A DNA stretch of 64,000 nt from Streptomyces sp. NBC_01198 (GCF_036010485.1 NZ_CP108568.1:2502001-2566000); one strand, 5' to 3'. Shown: positions 25,045 to 34,059, numbered from the stretch's first letter. Numbers and translations are program-made. Notes: generated from the sequence alone by a model not told the origin.

Positions 25045-26148
25045 TCACACCACGGGGGTCGCGGACAGGGCGACCGGTGCGGCCTGTCGGATGGCGGGGA
25101 CGTCCGCGACCCAGCTGCCGACCGCCATCTCGGCGGTGATGCCGGGGCCGAAGCCGGCGATGATCCCGGTGCCGCCCGGCAGCATCTCGTCCTCCTCGAA
25201 CAGCCTGCGCAGCGCCTCAAGGACGACGGCGCTGGCGATGTTCCCGTAGTCGCTCAGCGTCGCCCAACTGTGCCGGAACATGCTGCGGTCGACGTTGAGG
25301 TACTTGCACAGGTCGTCCAGGATCCGCGGGCCGCCGGCGTGGATGATGTAGAAGTCCAGGTCGGCCACGTTCCAGCCGTGGTCGGCGGCGAGTTGGCGCA
25401 GGATCGGCGCGAGCGGCTCCATCGTGCCCGGCACCCGGCGGTCCAGCTGGAAGTGGAAGCCGGTGGAGCGGACGGCGTAGGAGATCCAGTCCTCGGTGTT
25501 CGGTATGAGATACGAGGCGTTGCGCTCGAGCCGCACGCCGGTGCCGCCGGTGTCCCGGACGACGGCGGCGGCCACCGCGTCGCCGAACAGGCCGTCGGAC
25601 AGCAGCGAGCCGACGTTGTCGTCGACCGGCTGGTAGCACAGCGAGCACAGTTCGCAGGAGACGATCAGGACGTTGGAGTCGGGGTGCGCCTGGCAGAAGT
25701 CGAAGGCGCGGTTGATCGCGGCGCCGCCCGCGGCGCAGCCCAGCTGCGCGATGGGGATCTGCCGGGTGTCGTAGCGGAAGCCCATGGTGTTGATCAGCCA
25801 GGCCGTGAGCGACGGCATCATGAAGCCCGTGCAGGACACGTAGATGATGGCGTCGATGTCCTGGGCGGTCACGCCGGCGTTGGCCAGCGCCTTCTCGATG
25901 ACCGCGGGGCACCTCTTCTTCGACTCCAGCTCGTAGACGCGGTTGCGTTCCTCGAAACCGGGGTGGAGAAGGGTCTTCTCGATGGGCTGTACGATATGCC
26001 GCTTCCTGACCCCCGTCTTCTGAATCAGCCGAAGCGCCAACGGAAGCTGTGGCTTTCCCTTGTGCACCTTCTTGGCGAATTCAAGGGTGTCTTCCATCGT
26101 AATGACGTATTCCGGCACGCTCACCGCTGGCTTGCACAGAGTTGCCAT
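25045..26148 (-). CDS. rppA: Type III polyketide synthase, 1,3,6,8-tetrahydroxynaphthalene synthase
   Basis: A 367-residue chalcone-synthase-like enzyme that condenses five malonyl-CoA into tetrahydroxynaphthalene. The catalytic triad falls at RppA numbering: Cys138 (AQLGCAAGG), His270 (FYIIHAGGP), Asn303 (YGNIAS). Residues known to matter in S. griseus RppA are also in register: Cys106 (VSCTGF), the Cys165/168/171 group (SCELCSLCYQ), Tyr224 (WISYAV) and Ala305. The start at 26148 gives the expected MATLCKPAVSVPE; AAGGTGG lies 9 nt upstream. It leads the operon rppA-aminotransferase-methyltransferase-(luxR), and three 11-bp-phased SARP repeats lie 132 bp upstream. This fixes the cluster's scaffold as a naphthol rather than a larger aromatic polyketide. 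Confidence 0.96.
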   Translation of the reverse strand: MATLCKPAVSVPEYVITMEDTLEFAKKVHKGKPQLPLALRLIQKTGVRKRHIVQPIEKTLLHPGFEERNRVYELESKKRCPAVIEKALANAGVTAQDIDAIIYVSCTGFMMPSLTAWLINTMGFRYDTRQIPIAQLGCAAGGAAINRAFDFCQAHPDSNVLIVSCELCSLCYQPVDDNVGSLLSDGLFGDAVAAAVVRDTGGTGVRLERNASYLIPNTEDWISYAVRSTGFHFQLDRRVPGTMEPLAPILRQLAADHGWNVADLDFYIIHAGGPRILDDLCKYLNVDRSMFRHSWATLSDYGNIASAVVLEALRRLFEEDEMLPGGTGIIAGFGPGITAEMAVGSWVADVPAIRQAAPVALSATPVV

Positions 26149-26280
26149 GCCTGGCATCCACCTTCTGTGGGTAGAGATTTCCCCGAAGTCTCCCGACACT
26201 GCCCACCCGGAGTCACAGCAAGGCCGGCGTAAAAGATGCCGCCACCTGCGGGGTGTACGGAACGTATCGTTTCCCATTTA

Positions 26281-26313
26281 ACTTGCGATCGGCTTGGTGG
26301 CGACTTGGCAGCG
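26281..26313 (-). promoter_or_regulatory. SARP-type direct repeats upstream of rppA (site A)
   Basis: Three 11-bp units in perfect phase. On the + strand they read ACTTGCGATCG, GCTTGGTGGCG and ACTTGGCAGCG. On the rppA coding strand this is a CCAAG/GCAAG series pointing toward the gene, 132 bp from its start. A fourth unit, present at the other sites, is not recognisable here. Confidence 0.7.
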
Positions 26314-26399
26314 CGCGGAAATGCCGGCCCGATCTCGTCGGCGCAGGTCACGGCATCTGGCACCGGGCGGCGCCCACCACTGCTGCCGTCGGGCGGGCA

Positions 26400-26443
26400 T
26401 GCCGCCAAGCCGCTGCCAACTCACGGAACAGTCCGGGCACGGC
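26400..26443 (+). promoter_or_regulatory. SARP-type direct repeats upstream of ispH-pps (site E)
   Basis: Four 11-bp positions: TGCCGCCAAGC, CGCTGCCAACT, CACGGAACAGT and a degenerate CCGGGCACGGC. The first three match site B (upstream of the scyD-like gene) almost base for base, including the shared GAACAGTCC. Same orientation relative to its gene as the other sites, 105 bp before the ispH start. No ATGCTG hexamer follows at the 10-nt position. Confidence 0.7.
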
Positions 26444-26547
26444 TTCCGCGGGCGCGGCTTACACGTCAGCTCATTGTGACGGGGTGACAATAATCTGCCC
26501 CACCGGGATCCTTGTGTTCGTCTCCGCGGTTCCCCACCCTTTTCCAT

Positions 26548-28566
26548 ATGGCTACCACACTGGACAACAACCGGCAATCGGGCGGCAAGAAGGTCATTCT
26601 GGCAGAGCCCCGCGGGTTCTGCGCCGGTGTGCGCAGGGCTGTGGAGATCGTGGAGCGCGCCCTGGAGATCCACGGAGCCCCTGTCTACGTACGCAAGCAG
26701 ATCGTCCACAACGAATACGTGGTGCGGGACCTCGAGGAGCGCGGAGCCAGGTTCGTCGAGTCGGAGACAGAGGTACCGAACGGGGCGGTGTGCGTCTTCT
26801 CCGCGCACGGGGTGTCCCCGCAGGTGCGCGCGAACGCCGCCGAGCGCGGTCTGACGGTCATCGACGCGACCTGCCCGCTGGTGGCCAAGGTGCATCAGGA
26901 GGCCCGCAGGTACGCCCGCGACGGGCGGACGCTGATCCTGGTGGGGCACGCCGACCACGAGGAGATCGAGGGCACGTTCGGCGAGGCGCCGGACCGTACC
27001 GTCATCGTGCAGGACGCCGACGAGGCCAGGCGGCTCGACCTGCCGCCGGGCGTGCCGGTCAGCTATCTCACCCAGACCACGCTGTCGGTGGACGACACCA
27101 CCGAGATCGTGTCCATCCTGCACGAGCGCTTCCCCGGGCTGACCGGCCCCGGCACCGACGACGTCTGCTACGCCAGCCAGAACCGGCAGAATTCGGTGAA
27201 GTCGCTCGCCGGGCGCAGCGACCTGGTGCTGGTCGTCGGCTCGGCCAACTCCAGCAACTCGGTGCGGATGGTGGAGGTCGCCGAGGACGCCGGCGCCAGG
27301 GCCCGACTGCTGCCCGACGCGGGCCATTTGGACCCCGAGTGGCTGGCGGGCGTGCGGACCGTGGGGCTGAGCGCGGGCGCCAGCGCGCCCGAGGTGCTGG
27401 TCGAGGAGGTCATCGAACGGCTGGCGGCACTGGGCTTCACCGACGTCGAGACCGAGGTGACCACCGTCGAGGACGTGGTCTTCCGGCCGCCGTCCGGTCT
27501 GGAGCGGCCGGCGGCGGGGGACGGTGCCGACGACGTCCGTGCCGAACTGCTCGACCGGGTCAGCGCGCGGATCGAGGAGCTGCTGAACTCCGAGATCGCG
27601 CACTGGGGTTCGGTGGACGCCCGGGCGGCGGTGCCGGTCGAGGCGGTCAGGGAACTGGTCGCGGCGGGCGGCAAGCGGCTGCGCCCCACCTTCTGCGTCA
27701 GCGGCTTCCTGGCGGCCGGCGGCTCCCTCGGCGACAGCGCGGCCGCGGACGCGGTGGTCGCCGCGGCGGCGGGCCTGGAACTGCTGCACGCCTCGGCGCT
27801 CATCCACGACGACGTCCTGGACAACTCCCCCACCCGGCGCGGCGTCCCGACCGTGCACGCCAGGCACGCCGGCGTGCACGCGGAACTCGGCTGGACCGGG
27901 GAGGCGCGCCGGTTCGGCGAGGGCGTCGCCATCCTGGCCGGGGACCTGGCGTTCAGCTACGCCCACCGGCTGGCCGGCGGGCTGCCCGCCGCGGCCAGGG
28001 AGATCTGGATGCACCTGGGCACCGAGATGCTGGTCGGCCAGCACCTCGACATCGCGCTGGCCGCCGAGGCTTCGCCCGACCCCGAGCTGGCCCGCTGGAT
28101 CGCGGTCTGCAAGTCCGGGCGCTACACCATCCACCGGCCGCTCTCCCTCGGCGCGTCCATCGCCGGGCGGCCCGACCTGCAGGCGGCGTTCGAGGCGTAC
28201 GGCCTCGCGGCGGGCGAGGCGTTCCAGCTGCGCGACGACCTGCTCGACGCGTTCGGCGACTCCGCGGCGACCGGCAAACCGGCCGGCCTGGACGTCAGCG
28301 AGCACAAGATGAACCTGCTGCTCGCCCTGGCCGCCACCGGCGACGCCGAGGTGGCGCGGCTGCTCGACGAGGGCAGGAACGGCGACTTCGACCCGGCGCT
28401 GCTGCATGCCGCGCTGCTGGCCTCCGGCGTTCGCGAGGACATCGAGAAGCGGATCGACCAGCTGGTGGCGGGCGCCCGCACCGCGCTGGACGCGACCGCG
28501 CTGGCGGACGGCTGGCGGGAGCGCCTGGGCGAGATGGCAGTGCAGGTGGCCTACCGGGGCCGCTGA
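26548..28566 (+). CDS. ispH: Fused IspH (HMBPP reductase) - polyprenyl diphosphate synthase
   Basis: One 672-residue frame joining two MEP/isoprenoid enzymes. Residues 1 to ~318 are a complete IspH: the three Fe-S cysteines are in GFCAGVRRAV (Cys25), DATCPLVAKVH and VCYASQNRQ, with GHADHEEIEGTFGEA. Residues ~330-672 are a complete polyprenyl synthase with GGKRLRP, first Asp-rich motif HDDVLDNSPTRRG and second motif QLRDDLLDAFGD. The fusion would turn HMBPP into IPP/DMAPP and condense them to a short prenyl diphosphate; geranyl diphosphate is expected because the cluster has an NphB-type enzyme. The ATG at 26548 has no clear ribosome binding site; a GTG at 26512 is an alternative. ispG follows 71 bp downstream. 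Confidence 0.93.
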   Translation: MATTLDNNRQSGGKKVILAEPRGFCAGVRRAVEIVERALEIHGAPVYVRKQIVHNEYVVRDLEERGARFVESETEVPNGAVCVFSAHGVSPQVRANAAERGLTVIDATCPLVAKVHQEARRYARDGRTLILVGHADHEEIEGTFGEAPDRTVIVQDADEARRLDLPPGVPVSYLTQTTLSVDDTTEIVSILHERFPGLTGPGTDDVCYASQNRQNSVKSLAGRSDLVLVVGSANSSNSVRMVEVAEDAGARARLLPDAGHLDPEWLAGVRTVGLSAGASAPEVLVEEVIERLAALGFTDVETEVTTVEDVVFRPPSGLERPAAGDGADDVRAELLDRVSARIEELLNSEIAHWGSVDARAAVPVEAVRELVAAGGKRLRPTFCVSGFLAAGGSLGDSAAADAVVAAAAGLELLHASALIHDDVLDNSPTRRGVPTVHARHAGVHAELGWTGEARRFGEGVAILAGDLAFSYAHRLAGGLPAAAREIWMHLGTEMLVGQHLDIALAAEASPDPELARWIAVCKSGRYTIHRPLSLGASIAGRPDLQAAFEAYGLAAGEAFQLRDDLLDAFGDSAATGKPAGLDVSEHKMNLLLALAATGDAEVARLLDEGRNGDFDPALLHAALLASGVREDIEKRIDQLVAGARTALDATALADGWRERLGEMAVQVAYRGR

Positions 28567-28637
28567 CGGCCCACCGGGAACGGGCGGGGCACCCGATGTG
28601 CCGGCCCGGCACGACCGAACGGAGAGGATGATCACAG

Positions 28638-29795
28638 ATGGTGGATCTCGGCATACCCCACGTCCCGCAGTCCCTCGGCCCGCGCCGGGTCAGCCGGCAG
28701 CTCAGACTCGGCCACGACGACCGGGCCGTCCTGGTGGGCGGCGGGGCGCCGGTCAGCGTGCAGTCGATGACGACGACGGTGACCGCGGACGTGAACGCCA
28801 CGCTGCAGCAGATCGCCGAACTGACCGCGTCCGGCTGCCAGATCGTCCGGGTCGCGGTGCCGTCGGCCGACGACGCCGAGGCGCTCCCGGAGATCGCCCG
28901 CAAATCGCAGATCCCGGTGATCGCCGACATCCATTTCCAGCCCCGGTACGTCTTCGCGGCGATCGACGCGGGATGCGCGGCGGTACGGGTGAATCCCGGG
29001 AACATCAAGGAGTTCGACGACAAGGTCGCCGAGATCGCCAAGGCCGCGGCCGACGCGCAGGTGCCGATCAGGATCGGCGTCAACGCCGGGTCACTGGACA
29101 AGCGGCTGCTCGCCAAGTACGGCAGCGCCACGCCGGACGCGCTGGTGGAGTCGGCGCTCTGGGAGTGCTCGCTGTTCGAGGAGCACGGGTTCCAGGACCT
29201 GAAGATCTCGGTGAAGCACCACGACCCGGTGGTGATGATCTCCGCCTACCGCAAGCTCGCGGCGGCCTGCGACTACCCGCTGCACCTCGGGGTGACCGAG
29301 GCCGGGCCGTTCTTCCAGGGGACGGTGAAGTCGGCGGTGGCCTTCGGGGTGCTGCTGGCGGAGGGGATCGGCGACACCATCCGGGTGTCGCTGTCGGCGC
29401 CGCCCGCCGAGGAGGCCAAGGTCGGGATCGCCATCCTGGAGAGCCTGGCACTGCGGCAGCGCCGCCTGGAGATCGTCTCCTGCCCGTCCTGCGGCCGGGC
29501 CCAGGTGGACGTCTACAAGCTCGCCGAGGAGGTCACCGCGGGCCTCGACGGGCTCGAAGTGCCGCTGCGGGTCGCGGTGATGGGCTGCGTCGTCAACGGC
29601 CCCGGCGAGGCCCGCGAGGCCGACCTGGGCGTGGCCTCGGGCAACGGCAAGGGGCAGATCTTCGTCAAGGGCAAGGTCGTCGCGACCGTCCCCGAGTCGA
29701 AGATCGTGGAGACGCTCATCGACGAGGCGATGCGGCTGGCGGAGGAGGCCACCGCGGAGGGCCGCACCGGCAAGCCGGAGGTCATCACCGCCTGA
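28638..29795 (+). CDS. ispG: 4-hydroxy-3-methylbut-2-enyl-diphosphate synthase (IspG)
   Basis: A 385-residue IspG that converts MEcPP to HMBPP, the step just before IspH. The TIM-barrel part is clear ([53 protein letters not shown]). The Fe-S ligands are in [13 protein letters not shown] and in [17 protein letters not shown]. Length equals that of chromosomal actinobacterial IspG, so this is probably a second, cluster-owned copy; the housekeeping gene would be elsewhere. GGAGAGGATGATCAC precedes the ATG. It is co-directional with ispH-pps and converges with the ebo operon, only 22 bp separating its stop from that of eboF, which leaves little room for a terminator. Confidence 0.95.
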   Translation: MVDLGIPHVPQSLGPRRVSRQLRLGHDDRAVLVGGGAPVSVQSMTTTVTADVNATLQQIAELTASGCQIVRVAVPSADDAEALPEIARKSQIPVIADIHFQPRYVFAAIDAGCAAVRVNPGNIKEFDDKVAEIAKAAADAQVPIRIGVNAGSLDKRLLAKYGSATPDALVESALWECSLFEEHGFQDLKISVKHHDPVVMISAYRKLAAACDYPLHLGVTEAGPFFQGTVKSAVAFGVLLAEGIGDTIRVSLSAPPAEEAKVGIAILESLALRQRRLEIVSCPSCGRAQVDVYKLAEEVTAGLDGLEVPLRVAVMGCVVNGPGEAREADLGVASGNGKGQIFVKGKVVATVPESKIVETLIDEAMRLAEEATAEGRTGKPEVITA

Positions 29796-29817
29796 CCCCG
29801 CCGCCCGCCGGCGCCGG

Positions 29818-31221
29818 TCACCGCGGGCCCGGGCGGTGCGAGGCGAGGTCCAGCAGCAGGTCCTTGACCTGCGTGGCCTCGTACCGCTCGCGGGCGCCGT
29901 GCGGGTCCGAGCAGAGCAGGACGGGGCCGTCCTGCGGGTCGGCGGGCAGCCGGCCGTGGGTGCCGCGGACGGCCGCGGCGCCCGCGTCCAGGCCGACGGC
30001 ACTCAGCAGGTAGCGCATCCCGAGCTTCTTGCGCGCCAGCGCGACCGCGGCCCGGCGCTTGGCGGCGCCGGGCGCGGCGGGATCGAAGAACAGCTCGGCC
30101 GGGTCGTAGCCGGGCTTGCGGTGGATCTCCACCAGGCGGGCGAAGTCCGGTGCGCGGGCGTCGTCCAGCCAGTAGTAGTAGGTGAACCAGGCATCCGCGT
30201 CGGCGACCAGGACCAGGTCGCCGGAGCGCGGGTGGTCCAGGCCGTACGCCGCCTTCTCCGCCTCGCCCAACACCTCGGCGACGCCGGGGAGTTCGGCGCA
30301 GAGCTTGCGCACCAGCGGCAGGTCGGCGGGGTCGGCCACGTAGACGTGCGCGATCTGGTGGTCGGCGACGGCGAAGGCGCGGGAGGTCCACGGGTCCAGG
30401 TACTCCATGCCGGCCTGGGTGTGGACGCGCAGCAGATCCTCCCGGCGCAGCAGCCGGTTGACGTCGACTGGCCGGGCGGCCGGCGTGATGCCGTACTCCG
30501 ACAGCGCCACCACCGTCGCGCCCCGCTCGCGCGCCATGTCCAGCAGCGGGCCGAGGACCGCGTCCAACTCCGCGGCGGCGGCTGCGGCCTGCGGGGCCGA
30601 GGGGCCGAACCGCTGCAGGTCGTAGTCCAGATGCGGGACGTAGACCAGGGTCAGGTCCGGGTCGTGCCTGGCCATGATCTGCTGCGCGGCCCGGCAGATC
30701 CACGCCGACGACGGCAGCCCCGCGGTGGGGCCCCAGTAGCTGAACAGCGGGAAGGTGCCGAGCGCCGCGGTCAGTTCGTCGTGCAGCTCGGGCGGGTCGG
30801 TGTAGCAGTCGGGGTCCTTGCGGCCGTCGGCGTGGTAGACCGGGCGCGGGGTGACCGTCCAGTCGGTGCCCGCGCCCATCGCGTACCACCAGCAGATGTT
30901 GGCGACGGTGTAGCCGGGGTGCCGGCGGCGGGCGGCGTCCCACAGCTTGTCCCCGCCCATCAGCGCGTTGTGCTGCCGCCAGAGCAGGACCTCGCCGAGG
31001 TCGCGGAAGTACCAGCCGTTGCCGACGATGCCGTGCTCGCGCGGCGGCGCGCCGGTGAGCAGGGTGGCCTGCACCGAGCAGGTGACGGCGGGCAGCACGG
31101 GGGTGAGCCCGGCCTGCCAGCCGGTCTCGGCGATCGCGGCCAGCCGCGGCATGTGCCGGAGCAGCCGGGGGGTGAGCCCGACGACGTCGAGCACGACGAG
31201 CGGGTTCGGCGGTCGGTTCAC
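29818..31221 (-). CDS. eboF: Alkaline-phosphatase-superfamily protein, EboF-like
   Basis: A 467-residue member of the alkaline phosphatase / nucleotide pyrophosphatase superfamily. The nucleophile region is LTPVLPAVTCSVQATLLTG (Thr or Ser near residues 47-50), metal ligands are expected in LVYVPHLDYDLQRFGP and ALSEYGITP, and a late His lies in AVADHQIAHVYV. Relatives hydrolyse phosphodiester or pyrophosphate bonds; there is no signal peptide here. It is the last gene of the seven-gene ebo-type operon, and its GTG start overlaps the EboE stop by 4 bp. In ebo clusters of cyanobacteria and eustigmatophyte algae a phosphatase of this type is a standard member. I infer that it removes a phosphate or prenyl-phosphate handle from a carrier-bound metabolite. 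Confidence 0.82.
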   Translation of the reverse strand: MNRPPNPLVVLDVVGLTPRLLRHMPRLAAIAETGWQAGLTPVLPAVTCSVQATLLTGAPPREHGIVGNGWYFRDLGEVLLWRQHNALMGGDKLWDAARRRHPGYTVANICWWYAMGAGTDWTVTPRPVYHADGRKDPDCYTDPPELHDELTAALGTFPLFSYWGPTAGLPSSAWICRAAQQIMARHDPDLTLVYVPHLDYDLQRFGPSAPQAAAAAAELDAVLGPLLDMARERGATVVALSEYGITPAARPVDVNRLLRREDLLRVHTQAGMEYLDPWTSRAFAVADHQIAHVYVADPADLPLVRKLCAELPGVAEVLGEAEKAAYGLDHPRSGDLVLVADADAWFTYYYWLDDARAPDFARLVEIHRKPGYDPAELFFDPAAPGAAKRRAAVALARKKLGMRYLLSAVGLDAGAAAVRGTHGRLPADPQDGPVLLCSDPHGARERYEATQVKDLLLDLASHRPGPR

Positions 31222-32495
31222 CGGGTCGTCTCCCTCACGGGTCGTTCGCCCAGGTCGTGGGCGGCCAGGTCAGGGGCGGCCAGGTCGTGGGCGGCGTCCG
31301 GGCCGGGGGTGTCCGGGCCGGGGGTGTCCGGGCCGGGGGTGTCCGGGCCCTGGGGCCGCAGTCCGAGGGCGAGCAGTTCGTCGCGGGCGAAGGCCAGTTC
31401 GGCGGCGATGCCCTCGGCGAGCTGGGCGGGGCCTGACGGGCGCCGGCCGGGCGGCAGGACGTTCCAGGTGTACGTCTCCACCTCCAGGTGGTCGCACACG
31501 GCCCGCTCGCCGCCGACGAGTTCGGCGAGCGCGGCCCGCAGCACCTCGACGGTGGCGTGCAGCGGCGGCTGCGGGGCCGCGTGCAGCGGTACGTGGTAGT
31601 GCACCCGCCACGGCCCCGGCAGCCCCGCGTCGAGCGCGTCGGCCAGGTCGTCGGCGGCCGGGCCCGCGGCGGAGCGGGTCTGGTGCAGGAAGCGCGGCTC
31701 GGCGTAGGAGCGCAGTGCGGCTGCCGTACCGGGCTCCTGCGGGTGCTCGGCGCCCAGCGCGGCGGACACCTGGACCTTCACCACCGGCAGGCCCGCCTGC
31801 GCCAGCCGGGCGAGCGCCGCCGCCGGCTCCTCCCAGGCGCAGGCCAGATGCGCCAGGTCCAGGCACACCCCGAGGTAGCGGGTGTCGGCCCCGGCCAGAT
31901 TCTCGGCGACCTGCTCGGTGGTCTCCATGACGCAGCCGGGCTCCGCCTCGAAGCCCACCCGCACCAGCCGCCCGGTGCTCGCGTGCACCGCCGCCAGCCG
32001 GTCGGCGAGTTCGGCCAGCCGCCCCTGCGCCGCCGCGCGGTGCCGTGCGCTCCACGGGGTGCGCCAGGCCAGCGGCAGGGTGGACACCGAGCCGCGAACG
32101 GCGTCGTCCGGGAGCAGCCCGGCCAGCACCCGGGCCAGGTCGACGGTGTACTCCATGCGCGCGTCGGTCAGCCAGTCGGGGTGGTAGACGGCGTGCTTGA
32201 CGACCGGGGCGTGGAAGGAGCGATAGGGGAAGCCGTTGCAGGTGACGACGTCGAGGCCGCGGGCGTCCAGCTCGTCGCGCAGCCGGGCCACCTCGGCCGG
32301 GTCGGCGGCCAGTCGGGCGGCGACCGGTGCGGCCAGCCACAGCCCGACGCCGAGCCGGTCGGCGCCCAGCAGCCGGCGTGCGGTGACCGCGTAGGTGTCC
32401 AGCTGGCCGATGATCTCGGGCAGTTCCTCACCTGCGTGCACGTTGGTGCAGTAGCCGAGGTGGACTGTCTGCCCGTCGCGGTGCCGCAGCCGCAT
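31218..32495 (-). CDS. eboE: TIM-barrel metabolite traffic protein, EboE-like
   Basis: A 425-residue xylose-isomerase-like TIM barrel of the EboE family: VHLGYCTNVHAGEELPEII at the start is the family hallmark, followed by LDVVTCNGFPYRSFH, RVGFEAEPGCVMET, GVCLDLAHLACAWEEP and VKVQVSAAL, which supply the expected metal and sugar-phosphate pocket residues. EboE is required for moving scytonemin precursors to the periplasm in Nostoc, with unknown chemistry. The C-terminal ~45 residues are a repetitive tail (GPDTP units, then LAAHDL units) that is not part of the fold. Start at 32495 shares a base with the stop of the preceding TatD-like gene (TGATG); the stop overlaps eboF by 4 bp. Confidence 0.87.
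   Translation of the reverse strand: MRLRHRDGQTVHLGYCTNVHAGEELPEIIGQLDTYAVTARRLLGADRLGVGLWLAAPVAARLAADPAEVARLRDELDARGLDVVTCNGFPYRSFHAPVVKHAVYHPDWLTDARMEYTVDLARVLAGLLPDDAVRGSVSTLPLAWRTPWSARHRAAAQGRLAELADRLAAVHASTGRLVRVGFEAEPGCVMETTEQVAENLAGADTRYLGVCLDLAHLACAWEEPAAALARLAQAGLPVVKVQVSAALGAEHPQEPGTAAALRSYAEPRFLHQTRSAAGPAADDLADALDAGLPGPWRVHYHVPLHAAPQPPLHATVEVLRAALAELVGGERAVCDHLEVETYTWNVLPPGRRPSGPAQLAEGIAAELAFARDELLALGLRPQGPDTPGPDTPGPDTPGPDAAHDLAAPDLAAHDLGERPVRETTR
31250..31355 (-). repeat. Two adjacent 15-bp tandem repeat arrays in the 3' end of eboE
   Basis: Three near-identical 15-bp units of CCAGGTCGTGGGCGG type (31250-31294), then three exact units GTCCGGGCCGGGGGT plus a partial fourth (31296-31355). 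In protein they give the (GPDTP)n and (H/P)DLAA tail of EboE. Likely slippage products; copy number may vary between strains. Confidence 0.85.
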
Positions 32496-33346
32496 CAGCT
32501 GCCCCCGCGGGCGAGGGAGTTGCCGGCGAAGGTGGCGGGCTGCCCGTCCGCCGGGGACAGATCCAGCCGCCCCGACCGGCCGTAGAACTCCACCGGGTTG
32601 CGCCACAGCACCCGGTCGACCTCGTCGTCGGTGAAGCCGGCCGCCAGCATGGCCTGCCCGGTGGCCAGGGTCAGCAGCGGGTCGCTGCGGCCCCAGTCGG
32701 CGGCGGAGTTGACCAGCATCCGCGCCGGGCCGTACTCGCGCAGCACCGCCGCCATCCGGTCGGGCGACATCTTGGTGCCGGGGTAGATCGAGAAGCCCAT
32801 CCAGCAGCCGCTGCCGGCCACCGCGCCGACCGTCACCTCGTTGAGGTGGTCCACGACGACGTGTCCGGGGTCGATACCGGACTCCTTGACCACGTCCAGG
32901 GTGCGCAGGGTGCCGCGCTGCTTGTCGCGGTGCGGGGTGTGCACCAGCGCGGGCAGCTCGTGCTCCACGGCCAGGGCGAGTTGGGCCGCGAAGACCTCGT
33001 CCTCCTCCGGCGTCATGGAGTCGTAGCCGAGCTCGCCGACCGCGACCACCCCGTCCTTGGCCAGGTAGCGCGGCAGGATGCCGAGCACCTCGCGGCAACG
33101 CGGGTCGTTGGCCTCCTTGGGGTTGAGGCCGATGGCGCAGTAGTGGCGGATGCCGAACTGGGCGGCCCTGAAGGGCTCCCAGCCGATCAGCGAGTCGAAG
33201 TAGTCGGTGAACGCCCCGGCGTTGGTCCGCGGCTGGCCGAGCCAGAAGGCCGGCTCGACCAGCGCCCTTACGCCGGCCGCGGCCATCCGCTCGTAGTCGT
33301 CGGTGGTCCGTGAGGTCATGTGGATGTGCGGGTCGAAGATGCGCAT
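32495..33346 (-). CDS. eboB: TatD-like metal-dependent hydrolase, EboB-like
   Basis: A 283-residue amidohydrolase-fold protein: MRIFDPHIHMTSRTTDDYE gives the HxH metal site, then VVAVGELGYDSMTPEEDEVF (Glu ligand), LPALVHTPHRDK (His), HVVVDHLNEVT (His) and LVNSAADWGRSDP (Asp). All ligands of a TatD-type binuclear site are present, so it is probably active. The set closely follows the TatD-like hydrolase of ebo operons. Cytoplasmic; substrate unknown. Its ATG overlaps the EboA stop by one base and its stop overlaps the EboE start by one base (TGATG both times), showing strict translational coupling within the operon. Confidence 0.85.
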   Translation of the reverse strand: MRIFDPHIHMTSRTTDDYERMAAAGVRALVEPAFWLGQPRTNAGAFTDYFDSLIGWEPFRAAQFGIRHYCAIGLNPKEANDPRCREVLGILPRYLAKDGVVAVGELGYDSMTPEEDEVFAAQLALAVEHELPALVHTPHRDKQRGTLRTLDVVKESGIDPGHVVVDHLNEVTVGAVAGSGCWMGFSIYPGTKMSPDRMAAVLREYGPARMLVNSAADWGRSDPLLTLATGQAMLAAGFTDDEVDRVLWRNPVEFYGRSGRLDLSPADGQPATFAGNSLARGGS

Positions 33347-34059
33347 CAGCCTGCCTTCCCCTCGCGTTCGCCCGGCCGGCCCGCCGGGGTGCCCGCGGTA
33401 GCCGGGAGGTCGCCGCCCGCCGCCGGCAGGTCGCCGATCAGCGCCAGCAGGACGTCGGCGTCGGCCCGCATCGGCCGCCCCGCCGCGTGTCGCTCGGCGG
33501 CCAGGTCGGCCAGCATGCGGCCCAGTTCACCGTCCGCCCGCCGGTCCAGGTCGGCCACCGCGGTCAGCGGGATGTCCATGAACACGCACTTGAGCACGGC
33601 CTGCCGCCACATCCGGATCTCCAGGTGCCGGGCGTAGGGCCCGACGGCGGCCGCGACCAGCCGGGTGTCGTTGGTACGGAGCGCGTCGTGCAGGATGTCC
33701 AGGCCGCCGTCCCCGACGTCGAGCAGCGGCAGCGCCCGGAGCACCGCGCGCTTCTCGTCGGCGCTGCCGTACCGGTAGAGCGCGCCGACCTGTGCGGCCA
33801 GCGCCGTCCCCTGCAGCGGCAGCGCGGTCAGCAGCAGCACCCGGGCCGCGTCGTCCACGGTCCAACCCGCGGGCGCCGGGCCGTAGTCGGAGCCTGGTGC
33901 GGGGTCGGGCAGCGGGCCGCGGCCGCAGCGGCGGCCGGCCGCGGGGAAGAGGACGGCGACCTCGTCCGGGTCACGCGCCACCCGGCCCACCGCGTCGTCC
34001 AGCCACGCCGGGTCGGCGACCCGGCCTTTGAGCACGTCCGCGAGCTGTCCGCCGGTCAC
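33346..34059 (-). CDS. eboA: EboA family metabolite traffic protein
   Basis: A 237-residue, all-helical protein matching the EboA family: WTVDDAARVLLLTALPLQGT, LYRYGSADEKRAVLRALPLL, LLDVGDGGLDILHDALRTND, WRQAVLKCVFMDIPL and LDRRADGELGRMLADLAAER are the conserved blocks. No enzymatic motif is known for the family. The GTG start at 34059 overlaps the upstream TIM-barrel gene by 4 bp. The last ~30 residues (PAAGGDLPATAGTPAGRPGE) are disordered. Presence of EboA, which is otherwise found almost only in ebo operons, is the best single marker that this operon is ebo-type. Confidence 0.82.
   Translation of the reverse strand: MTGGQLADVLKGRVADPAWLDDAVGRVARDPDEVAVLFPAAGRRCGRGPLPDPAPGSDYGPAPAGWTVDDAARVLLLTALPLQGTALAAQVGALYRYGSADEKRAVLRALPLLDVGDGGLDILHDALRTNDTRLVAAAVGPYARHLEIRMWRQAVLKCVFMDIPLTAVADLDRRADGELGRMLADLAAERHAAGRPMRADADVLLALIGDLPAAGGDLPATAGTPAGRPGEREGKAG

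Larger units (their letters stand above)
26149..26547. other. Divergent promoter region between rppA and ispH-pps
   Basis: A 399-bp region holding two back-to-back SARP-type sites, one facing each gene (26281-26313 toward rppA, 26400-26443 toward ispH-pps). The segment 26230-26285 is less GC-rich and includes GATACGTT, a possible -10 region for rppA. Between 26473 and 26495 is a doubled TGAC element followed by AATAATC, a possible -10 for ispH-pps. No gene is seen. Confidence 0.6.

Noticed and set aside
26473..26495. Doubled TGAC element before ispH-pps read as an inverted operator
   Set aside because: The two copies are direct, not inverted, and only a few bases long; too weak to call beyond a possible -10 nearby.
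26278..28635. A 785-codon open frame on the - strand opposite ispH-pps
   Set aside because: The + strand frame carries every IspH and prenyl-synthase motif; the reverse frame has none.
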